From contig JAKQDD010000236.1 in assembly GCA_029556615.1 (NCBI GenBank), positions 1-64,000 of the forward strand: DNA of 64,000 nt, written 5' to 3'. Below, in pieces: positions 63,222 to 64,000 of this stretch (within the stretch, counting starts at the first letter, position 1; each line of letters begins with the position of its first letter). Source of the DNA: Verrucomicrobiota bacterium (lineage in GTDB: Bacteria; Verrucomicrobiota; Verrucomicrobiia; Limisphaerales; J093). Position numbers and translations under genes: made by a program. The notes under the pieces are model-generated. The model saw nothing but the letters and a program-made list of their open reading frames with translations, was not told the origin of the DNA and did not search any database.

Positions 63222-64000
63222 ACGCGCTCGATGGGGTTCTTCACGAATTTCCGCTGCCGCAGCCACTCCTCGATGATGGCGCAGTCGCCATCCCGCTCAT
63301 ACGTCATCGACCGGCCCTGGTGGACAGTCAGGCGCTCCCAATTCGACCGGTTGCTCAGCCGGTAGCGGAATCGGGCGTATACAACCGAATGGGCACCGGT
63401 CGGCAGCAGGCGCCCGTCGTGCCCGTTGTAGGCGAGCAGCGAAATGTCATTGTCCGACTTCCAAGTGATCTTCACCCCCGGCTGGTCAGTCATCGAGAAG
63501 CCAACTTCGACCGGGTGGATTTCCGCCAGGCCCTCGATGTCATCGCACTTGAAGATGGGCACGCACTCGCCGCACAGGGGGTCCAGGTGGATCATGTCCC
63601 GGGCCGGATCGAACACGTTGGCCTCCCCGAAAAGCAGGCGGCCGAACACGACCCGGTACTGGAGATGGTCCCGCTTGCGGTTGGTGTTCAGCCGCAGGTC
63701 GCCGTACCCCTTGTGGTAGACGATGGCGTCGTACTCTTCGGGCCGGAAGACGTGGATGGCGGGATTGCCGTCCTCATCGTACGCCTGGTGGCGCTCGACC
63801 TGCCCCGGATACCGGACCAGGAACCAGATCTCGCTGGCGAAGTCGTAGACCAGGATGTTCGTCCCTTTCCCGAGCCCTTCGCGATTGGCGAAGTAATCCT
63901 CGAGCCGCGTCCGCGCTTCGGCAATCCGCTCGGCCGTCGGCTGGATGTACCGAGGGCGGAAGTCCCGGATCATCGGGTGGTACACGTAGGAGGACTTGCC
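63218..64000 (-). CDS. partial gene, function unknown, cut by the window end
   Basis: The minus frame is open from the window edge: the residues GKSSYVYHPMIRDFRP precede the first possible internal start, so the true start is outside. The visible 260 residues are alpha/beta with charged and aromatic residues (ASEIWFLVRYPGQVERHQAY, then LHGRLLFGEA-like FGRLLFGEANVFDP). Two Cys near CGECVPIFKCDD may bind metal. No family was recognised. It is coupled by a 4-nt overlap to the HTH gene, so the two likely form one system. Confidence 0.6.
   Translation of the reverse strand, partial: GKSSYVYHPMIRDFRPRYIQPTAERIAEARTRLEDYFANREGLGKGTNILVYDFASEIWFLVRYPGQVERHQAYDEDGNPAIHVFRPEEYDAIVYHKGYGDLRLNTNRKRDHLQYRVVFGRLLFGEANVFDPARDMIHLDPLCGECVPIFKCDDIEGLAEIHPVEVGFSMTDQPGVKITWKSDNDISLLAYNGHDGRLLPTGAHSVVYARFRYRLSNRSNWERLTVHQGRSMTYERDGDCAIIEEWLRQRKFVKNPIERV

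Overview
The window looks like a chromosomal segment of a high-G+C, Gram-negative-type bacterium carrying the larger part of an integrated siphovirus-like prophage. The host is probably a member of Verrucomicrobiota or a close relative. That assignment is inference: it rests on the gene mix (paired secreted beta-helix proteins, a VIT/vWA protein, a zinc-ribbon serine/threonine kinase, RND efflux) and on repeat-rich intergenic DNA, not on a marker gene.

Host part, 1-25.4 kb. It begins with a radical SAM protein fused to a methyltransferase, followed by decayed toxin-antitoxin and DUF4143-ATPase relics. Next come an RND efflux pair (adaptor then permease, minus strand), a Ser/Thr kinase, a DEDD-type 3'-5' exonuclease preceded by a 16-residue Lys/Ala-rich mini-ORF, and a VC0807-type membrane protein coupled to a ROK-family sugar kinase/regulator. 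A VIT/vWA exported protein, a CDP-alcohol phosphatidyltransferase and the selenocysteine pair selA-selB follow. A tightly coupled minus-strand operon then encodes two large secreted beta-helix proteins and a family 9 glycosyltransferase. A dispersed repeat of about 190 bp occurs at least twice, in opposite orientations, between host genes, with a more decayed third copy.

Junction, 25.3-28.7 kb. An initiator tRNA-fMet with its terminator is followed by a gene-poor stretch with short tandem repeats and what reads like the tail of a decayed integrase. Then come two overlapping MurA-like enolpyruvyl transferase genes of visibly lower G+C. The first keeps the MurA catalytic residues; the second has Ser in place of the catalytic Cys. 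They look like cargo at the prophage edge.

Prophage, about 28.8-62 kb and perhaps to the window end; every gene is on the minus strand, so transcription runs right to left. From the right the order is: a module of unknown function (two genes, one cut by the window end) closed by a clear terminator; small regulators; SSB-like protein, RecB-type nuclease, family A DNA polymerase, primase-like protein, helicase; VRR-type nuclease, ParB-like protein, a short chorismate-mutase-like protein; a C5 DNA methyltransferase and a second methyltransferase; terminase small subunit, a nuclease-like gene, a RadC-like JAB protein; terminase large subunit, portal, S49 protease, scaffold-like protein, major capsid protein; connector genes, tail tube, G/GT tail chaperones with a GGGAAAA -1 frameshift site, tape measure, distal tail and tip proteins with an NlpC/P60 peptidase, and a fibre-like protein. 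Most genes overlap by 4 nt. No integrase or lysis cassette could be assigned with confidence.

The most notable signals are a 20-nt element sitting directly before five phage start codons, the tandem MurA-like pair, the frameshift site, the phage chorismate-mutase-like protein and the unrecognised two-gene module at the right edge.
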